NCBI RefSeq assembly: GCF_037204085.1
Contig: NZ_JBBCBW010000014.1
Location: 73,303-137,302 of the forward strand
Source: Variovorax sp037204085
Lineage (GTDB): Bacteria; Pseudomonadota; Gammaproteobacteria; Burkholderiales; Burkholderiaceae_C
Direction: 5' to 3'
DNA length: 64,000 bases
Positions 36,044 through 47,092 of this stretch are shown here, piece by piece. Numbering within the stretch: the stretch's first letter is position 1; every line of letters begins with the position of its first letter. Under the pieces are notes generated by a model. It was not told the DNA's origin and searched no databases. It saw only the letters and a list, made by a program, of their open reading frames with translations. The position numbers and the translations under genes were made by a program.

Positions 36044-36058
36044 GCAACGGTCGTGCCA
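36044..36058 (-). promoter_or_regulatory. Perfect sigma-54 promoter upstream of rpoN
   Basis: Read on the minus strand, the bases are TGGCACG, ACCG, then TTGC, an exact match to TGGCACG-N4-TTGC with the required spacing. The predicted transcription start is about 12 bases downstream, near 36032, leaving a leader of about 31 bases before the rpoN ATG at 36001. It implies that rpoN drives, and probably amplifies, its own transcription. Confidence 0.85.
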
Positions 36059-36215
36059 AGGTATTTCAGCGTTCGCAAGGCCGAAAACTAGTTTTAAAGT
36101 ACGCATAAATGGCGTTCGAACGCGCCTTTGCTGCCGGTGCGTTGGAAGCCTTGCGGTAAATCTTGCGGTTCTCCCGGGGCAGACAGGGGTGGTGCGTTTG
36201 TCGCAAACTCACGCC

Positions 36216-36587
36216 ATGAAAATTTCATCGGGAGACAGGGAACAGCCCCCGGCGTGGCCGGTGCTGCTGGTCGGCGCTTGCCTCGCCATGACGGGATTTG
36301 CGGGGCTGGGGCTCGCGTTCCGGCAGAAGGCCCGCGCCGCGCGGGCTGCAGAAGAAAAGCTGGCGTTGCATAAGGCGCGCATGTACCGCCAGGCGCTGTG
36401 CGCGCAGCGCCTCGAACACGATCTTCGAAGCCCGGTGGGCGCCATGGCCGTGGCCTTGGAACTTTTGCGGACCTCCGACGACACCGACACAAGGCGCGAA
36501 GCGCTGGAAGTGCTGGAGCGGCAGGTGGCGCGTATGACCTCTCTGACAGAGCAAGTGCACGAATTCGCACAGGGCTTGAACGATTGA
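36216..36587 (+). CDS. Membrane-anchored HisKA-only protein (no kinase domain)
   Basis: The 123-residue protein has one membrane helix near residues 14-35, a short linker and a histidine kinase dimerisation-type segment RLEHDLRSPVGAMAVALELL with the His expected to be phosphorylated. There is no ATP-binding domain; the protein stops 50 residues later. It may be a phosphotransfer adaptor, a decoy or a truncated sensor. It lies divergent from rpoN and 125 bases upstream of the NtrC-type regulator on the same strand. Confidence 0.65.
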   Translation: MKISSGDREQPPAWPVLLVGACLAMTGFAGLGLAFRQKARAARAAEEKLALHKARMYRQALCAQRLEHDLRSPVGAMAVALELLRTSDDTDTRREALEVLERQVARMTSLTEQVHEFAQGLND

Positions 36588-36592
36588 ACCGT

Positions 36593-36609
36593 CCGGCGTT
36601 TCCCGCCGG
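36593..36609 (+). terminator. Short GC hairpin after HisKA-only gene
   Basis: CCGGCG (36593-36598) pairs with CGCCGG (36604-36609) around a five-base loop, just after the stop of the HisKA-only gene. No U-run follows, so a terminator is only weakly supported. Confidence 0.3.
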
Positions 36610-36711
36610 TCGGAGCAAGATTCGGCATGGGAGATTCGAGCGCAAGACCGAGCGAAATCCGAGGCAGGCACTCGTTCGCAGTGCAGCACAGGCGTCAAGC
36701 CAGGTACGAAG

Positions 36712-38136
<1,425 letters not shown>

Positions 38137-38489
38137 GAAGGCACCGGCGGCTGCGACGGCGTGTTCCGGCGGGAGCATAAGGACGGGCCTGCGGCGGCGG
38201 ACGCCGCGCGCATTCGCGTGCGATAGCGTTCCTTCCAGCCGCGCAGCCGCAACCTGTAGGCTGCGGCGCCTGCGGGATCGAAGTCTGTTCCCAGATAATT
38301 CGCCGGGTTTTCAAGCGGATAGCGGGCGAAATAGCTGCTGAGTTCGTTCATGCGTGTCTCCGGGTGCGTGAAGGTTCTCGCTCGGCGAAGGTCTCGCGCA
38401 AGGCGTTCACCGCCCGGCAAACTGCGTGCCGGTGGCAGCGCCGCCGAGCCGGTACGCCGTTTGCCGGAGAGCACTAAGGAGATAGCGCA

Positions 38490-41400
38490 TTGGATGAAAT
38501 GACCCCCGACCATGCGGAGGAAGCACTGGGCGATCAGATCGACGACGCCGTGCCCTCGCGCGGCTATCGCATGCTGCCCGTCGTCGGCATCGGCGGCTCG
38601 GCCGGCAGCATCGAGGCCGTGGGCGAGCTGCTGCAGGCGATGCCTGCCGACACGGGCATGGCCTTCGTGGTCGTTCTGTACCTGCCCGCGGCGCACGAGC
38701 ATGCGCTGGCGCAGGTGCTGGCGCGGTCCACCCGCATGCGGGTGGTGCTGGTCGGCGGCAGGGAGCGCATCGAGCCCGACACGGTGTATGTGGTTCCGCC
38801 CGGCAAGGCGCTGCGCACGCGCGGGGAGCTCATCGAACTGGCGGCGCTTCCGCCGGGCCAGGGCCGCCACATGGCGGTCGACTTCTTCTTTCGCACGCTG
38901 GCCGATACCCACGGGGCCCATGCCATTGCGGTGGTTCTTTCGGGCGTGGACAGCGACGGCACCATCGGCATCAAGCGCATCAAGGAACGCGGCGGCCTGA
39001 CGGTGGCGCAGGAGCCGCAGGAAACCCGGCACAGCGGCATGGTGCAGTCGGCCATTGCCACCGGCATGATCGACTGGGTGTTGCCCGTGCGCGAAATGGG
39101 CGCGCGCATTCACGCCTACTACCGCATCGAGCGGCAGCTCAAGCTGCCGCCCGAGCAGTTGCCGGACGGCGAAGACGACGCACCGCCCGCGCCCGACGTG
39201 GACGAGGCGGCATTCCGCGAGGTGCTGGCCTTTGTGCGAAGCCGCAGCGGGCGCGATTTTGTCAACTACAAGCGGGCCACCGTGCTGCGGCGCATCGGCC
39301 GCCGCATGCAGGTAAACGGCGTGAGCGACCTTGCCGCCTACCTGGACTGCCTGCGCACGCGCCCCGGCGAGGCTGGCGCGCTGCTGCAGGACATGCTGAT
39401 CAGCGTGACCAATTTCTTCCGCGACGGCGAGTGCTTTTCGGCGCTGGAAGGCATGGTGCACGAGCTGTTCCGCAACAAGACCTCGGCCGACACCATTCGC
39501 GTGTGGGTGGTGGCCTGCGCCACCGGCGAAGAGGCCTATTCGATTGCGATGCTGCTCAGCGAGCATGCCCGCATGCTGGAAAGCCCGCCGTCGATCCAGA
39601 TCTTTGCCACCGACCTGGACGAGGACGCGGTGCGCGCCGCCCGCGAAGGCGTCTACCCGCTGGTCAGCGAGGCGGATGTCTCTGAAGACCGGCTGCGGCG
39701 CTTCTTCATCCGCGAACAGCGCGGCTACCGCGTGCGGCGCGAATTGCGCGAAATGGTGCTGTTTGCGGTGCACGACGTGCTGAAGGATTCGCCGTTCTCG
39801 CGCATCGACCTGGCCACCTGCCGCAACCTGCTCATCTACCTCAACAGGGAGGCGCAGGCCCGCGTGTTCGAGACGCTGCACTTTGCGCTGGTGCCCGGCG
39901 GCCGGCTGTTCGTCGGCGCATCGGAGGCAGTGGACGAGGACAGCCCGCTGTTCGCGGTGCTCGACAAGAAGCACCGCATCTATGCGCATCGCCATGCGCC
40001 CAAGGCCGCATTGCCGGTGCCCACCGGCCGCAGCAGCGCCGCGCTGGCGCTGGATGTCAAACGCGCGCTGCCGGTGATTCCGGGGGCGGCGTTCGCGCAG
40101 TTGCAGCGCAGCGCGCTGGCGCCGCTCTCCGACGGCCGCACCATGACCTGGGGCGAGCTGCACCTGCGGCTGCTCGACCGCCTGGCGCCGCCTTCCATCC
40201 TGCTGGATGCGGACCACGAGATGCTGCACGTGTCGCCCGCGGCAACGCCTTTCCTGCACTTCAGCGGCGGCGAGCCCTCGCGCAACGTGCTGCGCGCCAT
40301 CGTGCCCGACCTGAAGGCCGAGCTGCAGACCGCGCTCTATCACGTGAACGAAAGGCGCCAGCCCGTCGAAGTGGCTCCGGTGCAGGTGCGGCTGGGCCAG
40401 GCCGAAGTCGAGGTGTCGCTGCATGTGATGCCGGTGGAAGAGATCGGCGGCGGGTTGCTGGTGCTGCTGCGGCAGGGCGAGCCCGCTGGCGAGCGCGGCA
40501 GCATCGTGGTTCCGCGTGTGGATGCGGAGCCCATTGCCGAGCACCTGGAGCGCGAGGTGACGCGCCTGAAGTCGCAGTTGCGCGAGACGGTGGAGCAGTA
40601 CGAGACATCGACCGAGGAACTCAAGGCGAGCAACGAGGAATTGCACGCCATGAACGAAGAGCTTCATTCGGCGACCGAAGAGCTCGAGACCAGCCGCGAA
40701 GAACTGCAGTCCATCAACGAAGAGCTCACCACCGTCAACCACGAGCTCAAGAGCAAGGTGGACGATCTAGGCCAGGCCAACAGCGACATGCTGAACCTGA
40801 TGGATGCGACCGCCATTGCCACGGTGTTCCTGGACCGCGAGTTCCACGTGACCCGCTTCACGCCCAGCGCGGTGGCCATCTTCAAGCTGATTGCCACCGA
40901 CGTGGGGCGGCCGCTCTCGGACCTGACCACGCCGCTGGACTACCCGCAGCTCGCGGCGGATGCACGCAAGGTGCTGCAGACGCTGCAGCCCTCCGAGCGT
41001 GAAGTGGGCGACAGCGCCGGCAACTGGTACCTGGCGCGCGTGCGGCCCTACCGCACCATCGAAGACCGCATTGCCGGCGTGGTGCTCACCTTTGTGGACA
41101 TCACCGATCGGAAGGAGGCGCAGGAGTCGCTGCGGCAGTCGCAAGAGCGCTTCAGCGCCATCGTCAACCAGGCCTCGGTGGGCGTGGCGCAAACCCGGCT
41201 CGACGGCGAGATCACCTTTGCCAACACCTGCTATCACGAGCTCATGGGCTACGGCGAGAACGAGCTTGCCGGCGTGAGCGCGCTCGACCTGGTGCACGCC
41301 GCCGACAAGCCGGCCATCTCGGCGCTGTTCGCGCGGCTGGCCCGGTACGGCGAACCGTTCCAGAGCGAGAGCCGCAATGTCCGCAAGGACGGCTCCTTCA

Positions 41401-43112
41401 TCTGGCTGCACAAGAGCGTGACGGTGCTCACCGATGCGGGCGGCAAGCCCGATTCCGCGCTCATTGTGTGCAGTGACATCAGCGAACGCAGGACCGCCGA
41501 AGAAGCGCTGCGCGAAAGCGAGGAGCGCTTCCGGCTGATGCTCGAAAACGCTGTCGACTACGCGATCTTCTCGGTCGACATGGAGCGCCGCGTCAAGAGC
41601 TGGAACACCGGCGCCGAGCGGCTCCTGGGCTACACCGAGGCCGAGATCCTCGGCCGTTCGGCCGACATCATCTTTACCGAGGAAGACCGCGCGGCGGGCG
41701 CCCCGCAGGAAGAGGCCCGCACCGCGCTCAGCGCCGGCAGGGCGGCCGACGACCGGCTGCACGAGCGCAAGGACGGCTCGCGCTTCTGGGCCAGCGGCGC
41801 CCTCATGCCCATGCACAACGGCGAGGGCGCTGTCGTCGGCCTGGTGAAGGTGCTGCGCGACCAGAGCGAGCAGCGCGCGGCGCAGCAGGAGGTGGAGCAA
41901 AGCCGCGGCGAACTGCTCGATGCGCTGCGCGCCAACGAGGCCGCGCGCCAGGCGCTCGAAGCCGCCGACGCCGCCAAGGACCGCTTTCTGGCGGTGCTTT
42001 CGCACGAGCTGCGCAATCCGCTCGCATCGATCAGCGGCGCCGCCGAACTGCTGGCGCCCGAGGCGCTTCCCACGCAGGAGCAGGCGCGCGCCGCGCGCGT
42101 GGTGCGGCGCCAGGCCGCGGCCATGAAGGTGCTGCTGGGCGACCTGCTGGACGTGTCAAGCCTGCGCCGCGGCCGGCTGGTATTGCGCCGCGAGAGGGTC
42201 GCGGCGCAGAACATCGTCGATGCGGCGCTGGAGGCGACCCGCCCGCTGATGGAGCAGGGCCGCCACAAGCTCGAACTCGACATCTTCGCCGCCGAGATTC
42301 CGCTCGATGCCGACCCGATGCGCCTGACGCAGGTGATCTCGAACCTGCTGTCCAACGCAGCCAAGTACACGCCGGAGAGAGGCGAGATCCAGTTGGCGGT
42401 GCATGCCGATGCGGATGCCGGCCATGCGATCTTCACCGTCACGGACAACGGCATCGGCATGGACCCGGACACGGTCGACACGATGTTCGAGATGTTCACG
42501 CAGAGCGTGCATGCGCACGAGCGCTCGGCCGGCGGCCTGGGCATCGGGCTGGCGCTGGTGCGCAACATCGTCGAACTGCACGGCGGCACCGTCACCGGCG
42601 AGAGCAAGGGGCTCGGCCATGGGAGCCGGTTCACGGTGCGTATTCCGCTTGCGGAGCCGCTCGCATCCGAAGCCGCGCCGGGGCATGTGAAATCCGAGCC
42701 TGCCTCGCCGGCTGCTGCGGTGGAGGGCGCACCGCAGCGCGTGCTGCTTGCGGACGACAACGTGGACGCCCTGTGGGGCATGGCGCGCATGCTGTCGATC
42801 GCCGGGTTCAGCGTAAAAACCGCCGACAACGGGGTCGATGCGCTTCGGGTGGCGGAGCACTTCCGGCCCGATGCGGCCGTGCTCGACATCGGCATGCCCG
42901 GGCTCGACGGGCACGAGGTGGCGCGCCGGATTCGCGCACAGCCCTGGGGGCGCGGCATGCTTCTTGTGGCCGCCACGGGGTGGAGCCAGCCCGAAGACAA
43001 GCTTGCGGCGCTGGAGGCGGGGTTCGACGAGCACCTGGTGAAACCGGTGGCCGCGGCAGACGTTCAGCGCCTGCTGCGGGCGCGCGACGGGGCAGCGGCC
43101 GCGGGCGGCTGA
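38490..43112 (+). CDS. CheB-CheR-PAS-histidine kinase-receiver fusion
   Basis: The 1540-residue protein starts at TTG 38490 behind AAGGAG. In order it has a CheB methylesterase domain (about 28-205; active Ser in GIGGSAGS and Asp in SGVDSDGTIG), a CheR methyltransferase domain (about 230-490; WVVACATGEEAYSIA), a PAS-like segment, a Glu/Leu-rich coiled coil (about 700-766; EELETSREELQSINEELT), three PAS domains (about 767-1130), HisKA (SHELRNP, His near 1172), an ATPase domain (NLLSNAAKY, DNGIGMD, GLGIGLALV) and a receiver (Asp near 1467). It couples receptor-style methylation chemistry to a phosphorelay. It is a paralogue of the gene at 52433. Confidence 0.93.
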   Translation: MDEMTPDHAEEALGDQIDDAVPSRGYRMLPVVGIGGSAGSIEAVGELLQAMPADTGMAFVVVLYLPAAHEHALAQVLARSTRMRVVLVGGRERIEPDTVYVVPPGKALRTRGELIELAALPPGQGRHMAVDFFFRTLADTHGAHAIAVVLSGVDSDGTIGIKRIKERGGLTVAQEPQETRHSGMVQSAIATGMIDWVLPVREMGARIHAYYRIERQLKLPPEQLPDGEDDAPPAPDVDEAAFREVLAFVRSRSGRDFVNYKRATVLRRIGRRMQVNGVSDLAAYLDCLRTRPGEAGALLQDMLISVTNFFRDGECFSALEGMVHELFRNKTSADTIRVWVVACATGEEAYSIAMLLSEHARMLESPPSIQIFATDLDEDAVRAAREGVYPLVSEADVSEDRLRRFFIREQRGYRVRRELREMVLFAVHDVLKDSPFSRIDLATCRNLLIYLNREAQARVFETLHFALVPGGRLFVGASEAVDEDSPLFAVLDKKHRIYAHRHAPKAALPVPTGRSSAALALDVKRALPVIPGAAFAQLQRSALAPLSDGRTMTWGELHLRLLDRLAPPSILLDADHEMLHVSPAATPFLHFSGGEPSRNVLRAIVPDLKAELQTALYHVNERRQPVEVAPVQVRLGQAEVEVSLHVMPVEEIGGGLLVLLRQGEPAGERGSIVVPRVDAEPIAEHLEREVTRLKSQLRETVEQYETSTEELKASNEELHAMNEELHSATEELETSREELQSINEELTTVNHELKSKVDDLGQANSDMLNLMDATAIATVFLDREFHVTRFTPSAVAIFKLIATDVGRPLSDLTTPLDYPQLAADARKVLQTLQPSEREVGDSAGNWYLARVRPYRTIEDRIAGVVLTFVDITDRKEAQESLRQSQERFSAIVNQASVGVAQTRLDGEITFANTCYHELMGYGENELAGVSALDLVHAADKPAISALFARLARYGEPFQSESRNVRKDGSFIWLHKSVTVLTDAGGKPDSALIVCSDISERRTAEEALRESEERFRLMLENAVDYAIFSVDMERRVKSWNTGAERLLGYTEAEILGRSADIIFTEEDRAAGAPQEEARTALSAGRAADDRLHERKDGSRFWASGALMPMHNGEGAVVGLVKVLRDQSEQRAAQQEVEQSRGELLDALRANEAARQALEAADAAKDRFLAVLSHELRNPLASISGAAELLAPEALPTQEQARAARVVRRQAAAMKVLLGDLLDVSSLRRGRLVLRRERVAAQNIVDAALEATRPLMEQGRHKLELDIFAAEIPLDADPMRLTQVISNLLSNAAKYTPERGEIQLAVHADADAGHAIFTVTDNGIGMDPDTVDTMFEMFTQSVHAHERSAGGLGIGLALVRNIVELHGGTVTGESKGLGHGSRFTVRIPLAEPLASEAAPGHVKSEPASPAAAVEGAPQRVLLADDNVDALWGMARMLSIAGFSVKTADNGVDALRVAEHFRPDAAVLDIGMPGLDGHEVARRIRAQPWGRGMLLVAATGWSQPEDKLAALEAGFDEHLVKPVAAADVQRLLRARDGAAAAGG

Positions 43113-43204
43113 CGGCCCGGGGGACGCACCCCCAGGGCGCGCCGGGCATGCCGTTTGCCCTGAAGGAAGACACGTACTTTTTCGTGTACTTCTGCTGGTC
43201 AGGA

Positions 43205-44215
43205 ATGCTGAACTCTGTTCCCCAAAACCAAGCCATTTTCATTGGCGCTTCCGTGGGCGGCGTCTATGCAATGCTCGATCTGGTCGCTGACTTGCCGGCC
43301 GATTTTCCTGCGCCCATTTTCTTTGTGCAGCACATCGGCGCCCACCGCAGCCACCTTGCCTCCCTGCTCAACGACCGCGGGCCGAACCGCGCCGTTGAAG
43401 CAAAGCAGGGCGACGTGGCCGCACCGGGCACCATCTACATTGCACCGCCCGACCACCACATGCTGCTCGAGGGCGGGGTGATTCGCCTGACCCGCGGGCC
43501 CAAGGAACACCATGCCCGCCCCGCCATCGACCCGTTGTTCCGTTCCGCCGCGCTGGATTGCGGCCCGCGCGCCGTGGGCGTGGTGCTTACCGGCAGGCTC
43601 GACGACGGCAGCGCCGGCCTGCGCGCCATCAAGGATTGCGGCGGCATTGCCGTGGTGCAGGACCCGGCCGAAGCGCATGAGCCCAGCATGCCGCAGAGCG
43701 CGATGGCCGCGGTGCAGGTGGACCACGTGGTCGGGCTGCGGGAAATGGGGCAGCTTTTGTTCCAGCTGGCGCAGCCGCGCCGCGAGCAGCCGGCTTGCGA
43801 GCCGTCGGCCGCGTTGCGCCGCGAGTACGCCGTGGCCTTGGGAGAGCGCACCGTGGAAAACCTGAAGGTGATCGGCGAGCCCTCGATGTTCAGCTGCCCC
43901 GACTGCGGCGGCGTGCTGTTCGAACTGCACGACAAGCACCCTGTGCGCTACCGCTGCCACACGGGCCACGCCTTCAGCGCGCGCAGCCTTGCCGCCACGC
44001 AGGAGCAGGTGACCGACGCGGCCCTGTGGACCAGCCTGCGCGCCATGCAGGAGAAGGAATCCATTTTGCGGCGGCTGGCCGAGGTCCAGAAGGCGGAAGG
44101 CGTGGGCAACGCCGAAGAATCGCTGCGCGAGGCCGACGAGCTCGCGGTTGTGAGCGCCGCATTGCGCAAGCTCACGTTGAAGGCGCCCAGCCCGGCGAGT
44201 TTCGACGCGAGCTGA
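43205..44215 (+). CDS. Free-standing CheB-type methylesterase with zinc-ribbon tail
   Basis: The 336-residue protein has the CheB catalytic triad: Ser in IGASVGGVYA, His in VQHIGAHRS and Asp in LTGRLDDGSAG. There is no receiver domain in front. The C-terminus has CPDCGG and a later CHTGHAFSAR, likely a small zinc ribbon typical of stand-alone CheB proteins. I use ATG 43205; an in-frame ATG at 43148 would add 19 residues. It follows the CheB-CheR-kinase fusion on the same strand and could serve the same pathway. Confidence 0.88.
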   Translation: MLNSVPQNQAIFIGASVGGVYAMLDLVADLPADFPAPIFFVQHIGAHRSHLASLLNDRGPNRAVEAKQGDVAAPGTIYIAPPDHHMLLEGGVIRLTRGPKEHHARPAIDPLFRSAALDCGPRAVGVVLTGRLDDGSAGLRAIKDCGGIAVVQDPAEAHEPSMPQSAMAAVQVDHVVGLREMGQLLFQLAQPRREQPACEPSAALRREYAVALGERTVENLKVIGEPSMFSCPDCGGVLFELHDKHPVRYRCHTGHAFSARSLAATQEQVTDAALWTSLRAMQEKESILRRLAEVQKAEGVGNAEESLREADELAVVSAALRKLTLKAPSPASFDAS

Positions 44216-44234
44216 GCCCTTCGTTCCCGCACCG

Positions 44235-45158
44235 TTACTTCTTTTTGGGCGGCATGGTGCCGTCGGCACCCGCGGGCAGCGCCGGACCTTCGCCCATGCC
44301 AAGCTCCGCGCCGGTGAGCGGATCGCCGTCGGGGCGCGACTGCGTGCGCGCCGCCATCTGCTGCAGCACCGGCGCATCCGCATCGCTGAGCTCCACCGTG
44401 GCCAGGCCGTCGCCGCCGTCCACCGGCCCCGACTCTTGCGTGACGGGCACGAAGTCCCAGCGCTCGCCCTGGTTCCAGGGGCCGCGCAGGTCCGCGTCGC
44501 TCTTGGACATGCGGAAGTACACGTTGGTGAAGCGCGGGTCGCCCGGCAGCTTGCCCGGCGGGAAGTTGGGCTCGATGGAATACAGCGCCTTCTCGAAGGA
44601 CTTCTGGTGCGCGATCTCGCGTGTCATGAGAAACGTGAGCGCGTCCTTCACGCCCGGATCGTCGGTCAGGTTGATGAGCCGTTCGTACACGATCTTGGCG
44701 CGCGCCTCCGCCGCAATGTTGGAGCGCAGGTCTGCCGTGGGCTCGCCGATGGTGTCGATGTAGGCGGCCGTCCACGGCACGCCGGCGGAGTTGACCAGCG
44801 GCGGCCCGCCGCCGTAGAGCACCTGCGTGATGTGGCTGTCGTTGCCCGCGCCGGTGATGGTGCGGTACATCTCGCCTTGCTCTTCCACGCCTTCGGCCAG
44901 CCGCCCCTTGGCGCCCTTGTTGAGCATGCCGACGATGGTGCCGATGATCTCGAGGTGGCTCAGCTCCTCGGTGGAAATGTCGAAGAGCATGTCCTTGCGG
45001 CCCGGGTCGTCGTCGCCGAGCGCCTGGGTGAAGTAGCGGCAGGCCGCGGCCAGCTCGCCCTGCGGGCCGCCGAACTGCTCGAGCATGAGGTTGGCGAGGC
45101 CGGGATTGGTCTCGCTCACGCGCACCGTGTACTGCAGTCGCTTGTTGTGAGAAAACAT
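44235..45158 (-). CDS. Manganese catalase
   Basis: The 307-residue non-haem catalase has the ferritin-like four-helix core. Likely Mn ligands are in GGPQGELAAACRYF, STEELSHLEIIGT, IAAEARAKIVYERL and TREIAHQKSF. It degrades hydrogen peroxide in the cytosol. The C-terminal 60 residues are Gly/Pro/Asp-rich, and the protein ends in PPKKK. The start at 45158 follows AAGGAG. It is divergent from the YciF-like gene, another ferritin-like stress protein. Confidence 0.93.
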   Translation of the reverse strand: MFSHNKRLQYTVRVSETNPGLANLMLEQFGGPQGELAAACRYFTQALGDDDPGRKDMLFDISTEELSHLEIIGTIVGMLNKGAKGRLAEGVEEQGEMYRTITGAGNDSHITQVLYGGGPPLVNSAGVPWTAAYIDTIGEPTADLRSNIAAEARAKIVYERLINLTDDPGVKDALTFLMTREIAHQKSFEKALYSIEPNFPPGKLPGDPRFTNVYFRMSKSDADLRGPWNQGERWDFVPVTQESGPVDGGDGLATVELSDADAPVLQQMAARTQSRPDGDPLTGAELGMGEGPALPAGADGTMPPKKK

Positions 45159-45371
45159 GGGGACTCCTTGCGTTGGGTTGGGTCTGGGTCTGATGAATGA
45201 ACGGCCGCGCCCTTCGGCACCACCGCACGTTTTTCGCGGCAAGCGGCGTGCCCCCCGCGCGTGCGGCAAAGACTGACAAGGCGTTGGGAAGCAGCCTTGC
45301 TTGGTCTCTGCGCACGCATCACAAACATCGGCCTTGTTTCTTTCACCAAACTTTTTTTTCGAGGAATCCAC

Positions 45372-45869
45372 ATGCCCGTCAAGAGCCTCTCCGACCTTTT
45401 CGTTCACGAGCTTTCCGACACCTACAGCGCCGAAAAGCAGATGACGCGCTCGCTGCCCAAGCTGGCCCGCGCCGCCACCGACGAGGGCCTGGCCTCGGCC
45501 TTCGAAACGCACCTGGAAGAAACGCGCGGCCAGGTCGAGCGCATCGAACAGATAGCCGAGCTGCTGCAGATCAAGATCAAGCGCATCAAGTGCGAAGGCA
45601 TGGCCGGCCTGGTCGAGGAGGGCGATTCGCTGATCGACCAGATCGAGAAAGGCCCGGTGCTCGACGCCGCCCTGATCGGCGCGGCACGAAAGGTGGAGCA
45701 CTACGAGATTGCGGGCTACAACTCGCTGTGCACGCTGGCCAAGAAACTGGGGCACACAGAAGCTGTCTCATTGCTCGAAGCCTCGCTGGCCGAGGAAACA
45801 GCCACGGACGGCAAGCTCAGCGCGCTGGCCGAGGCGCAGGCCATGGAAGAGGCCATTGCCGAGGAGTGA
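45372..45869 (+). CDS. YciF/DUF892 ferritin-like stress protein
   Basis: The 165-residue protein matches the DUF892 helical bundle: LSDLFVHELSDTYSAEKQM at the start, ETHLEETRGQVERIEQIAEL and a C-terminal segment AARKVEHYEIAGYNSLC with the metal-ligand Glu/His pattern. YciF proteins are general-stress proteins under sigma-S in enterics. A GAGGAA site precedes the ATG. It is divergent from the Mn-catalase gene. Confidence 0.92.
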   Translation: MPVKSLSDLFVHELSDTYSAEKQMTRSLPKLARAATDEGLASAFETHLEETRGQVERIEQIAELLQIKIKRIKCEGMAGLVEEGDSLIDQIEKGPVLDAALIGAARKVEHYEIAGYNSLCTLAKKLGHTEAVSLLEASLAEETATDGKLSALAEAQAMEEAIAEE

Positions 45870-46001
45870 GCGAGCGACCCGGCTTTCCATGCCCGCACCC
45901 CGGCAAGGGGGCGGGCACGCCGTTTGCCCCGTGTGAGGTCGGCGCGCAGCGGTTGCGCGCACAGGCCCGCACTGTGTTCGCGGAGCGAAGGAAAGCATTC
46001 G

Positions 46002-46211
46002 ATGAACGATCAAGAAGGGCGCATCCGCAGCCGGCGCGGCTTTGCGGGAATGGATCCCGAACGCCAGAGAGAGATCGCCAGGAAGGGGGCGCGCACCGCC
46101 CATGAGCTGGGCCTTGCCCACGAATTCACCCCCGAGGAAGCCCGCAACGCGAGGGCGAAGAGCCTGAGCGCGCGGGCCCAGGGAGCCGCGAACACGCAGC
46201 AGCAGGAGTAA
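46002..46211 (+). CDS. KGG-motif stress-induced protein
   Basis: The 69-residue product has the KGG-type repeat core GFAGMDPERQREIARKGART, followed by HELGLAHEFTPEEARNARAK. These small charged proteins are general-stress proteins of unknown mechanism (like GsiB/YciG). I start it at ATG 46002, with a GAAGGAAA site upstream, rather than at 45924. It follows the YciF-like gene, as KGG genes often do. Confidence 0.88.
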   Translation: MNDQEGRIRSRRGFAGMDPERQREIARKGARTAHELGLAHEFTPEEARNARAKSLSARAQGAANTQQQE

Positions 46212-46234
46212 GCAGCAGGCCCAGGCCGCCGCGG

Positions 46235-46822
46235 TCAGGCGATCGCGGCGCGCAGGGCGGAGGGCTCGAAGGTCCTTGCAAGCACGGCATCGAACCCGGC
46301 AATTCCGCCCTTGTCCTGCTGCTCTTGCGCCAGCGAGGAGCCCCACACGGCCACCATGCGGCCTTCGAAGCCGGCGTCTCGCGCGCGCCGGCCCATCGCC
46401 AGCCCCGAGCCGGTCGAGGTCCGCACGTCGACCACCGCGATTTCAGGCGCTCGCTTCATGAGGACGTTGTAGCCGCCGTCGCTGCTCGCGGCAAGGTCGA
46501 CCTTGTAGCCCGCGTCCGAAAGAAGCCCACTCAGCACCGCCAGCAGCCTGGCGTCGTCCGACACGACCAGCGCTCGGCCGGGTTCGCCCGCGGCCCGCTG
46601 CGCATGGACGACGAGCTCGTTCATTCGGGCCGAGAGCTGGCGTACCTGCCTCGACACCACGACGGCCGCTTCGTGCAGCACGTCTTGCGGAAGTTCAACC
46701 CGGGCGAGCACTTCGCTCGCGGAGGAGATGGCGGCCAGTGCATTGCGCGCGTCGTGCACGCAGCGGCTCAGATCCTTCGGGTCGTCGACGATGGAATGTT
46801 GGGACATGTGAATCTGGAACAT
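46235..46822 (-). CDS. HisKA-like and receiver-domain protein without kinase core
   Basis: The 195-residue product has an N-terminal segment RCVHDARNALAAISSASEVL resembling a HisKA phospho-His helix, then a receiver-like domain (about 85-190; ALVVSDDARLLAVLSGLLSD, IAVVDVRTSTGSG). No ATP-binding domain is present. It may act as a phosphotransfer adaptor. The start is uncertain: ATGs at 46846, 46822 and 46807 are all in frame, and I chose 46822 for a GGAAAG upstream. It is the second HisKA-without-ATPase protein in the window. Confidence 0.6.
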   Translation of the reverse strand: MFQIHMSQHSIVDDPKDLSRCVHDARNALAAISSASEVLARVELPQDVLHEAAVVVSRQVRQLSARMNELVVHAQRAAGEPGRALVVSDDARLLAVLSGLLSDAGYKVDLAASSDGGYNVLMKRAPEIAVVDVRTSTGSGLAMGRRARDAGFEGRMVAVWGSSLAQEQQDKGGIAGFDAVLARTFEPSALRAAIA

Positions 46823-46866
46823 TGAAGGCGACACTTTCCATGGCATACGGCGTGCCCGGCGCGGAG

Positions 46867-46926
46867 CAAGGGCAAGGGCAAGGGCAAGGGCAAGGGCAAG
46901 GGCAAGGGCAAGGGCAAGGGCAAGGG
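46867..46926. repeat. Perfect hexanucleotide tandem repeat, CAAGGG x10
   Basis: Ten perfect copies of CAAGGG lie in a row, upstream of the receiver-protein gene and between it and the 78-residue gene at 47093. If the leftward frame is read through, the repeat would encode Leu-Ala repeats, so a longer product is possible in principle. Copy number could change by slippage without shifting frame. Confidence 0.97.
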
Positions 46927-47092
46927 CTGCCGCGCGTTCCGTTATTTGCCGCAAGGTTTACCGGCACGCAGGGCTCGGTATGTGGCTTACAGCGGCCTCG
47001 GCGCCAGGAGGACAAGGTGCGCCGCGGTGCCGGCCATCATGAATCGCAAACCCGCTGAGCAATGCTGCCAAGCCGGTATCCAGGAGTAAAGA

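Noticed and set aside
45286..45300. Possible sigma-54 promoter before the YciF-like gene
   Set aside because: The -12 TTGC is good, but the -24 half matches poorly (GGGAAGC).
46823..46954. Upstream extension of the receiver protein through the hexanucleotide repeat (Leu-Ala repeats)
   Set aside because: No ribosome site upstream and the repeat peptide has no domain; internal ATGs are more likely starts, although read-through cannot be excluded.
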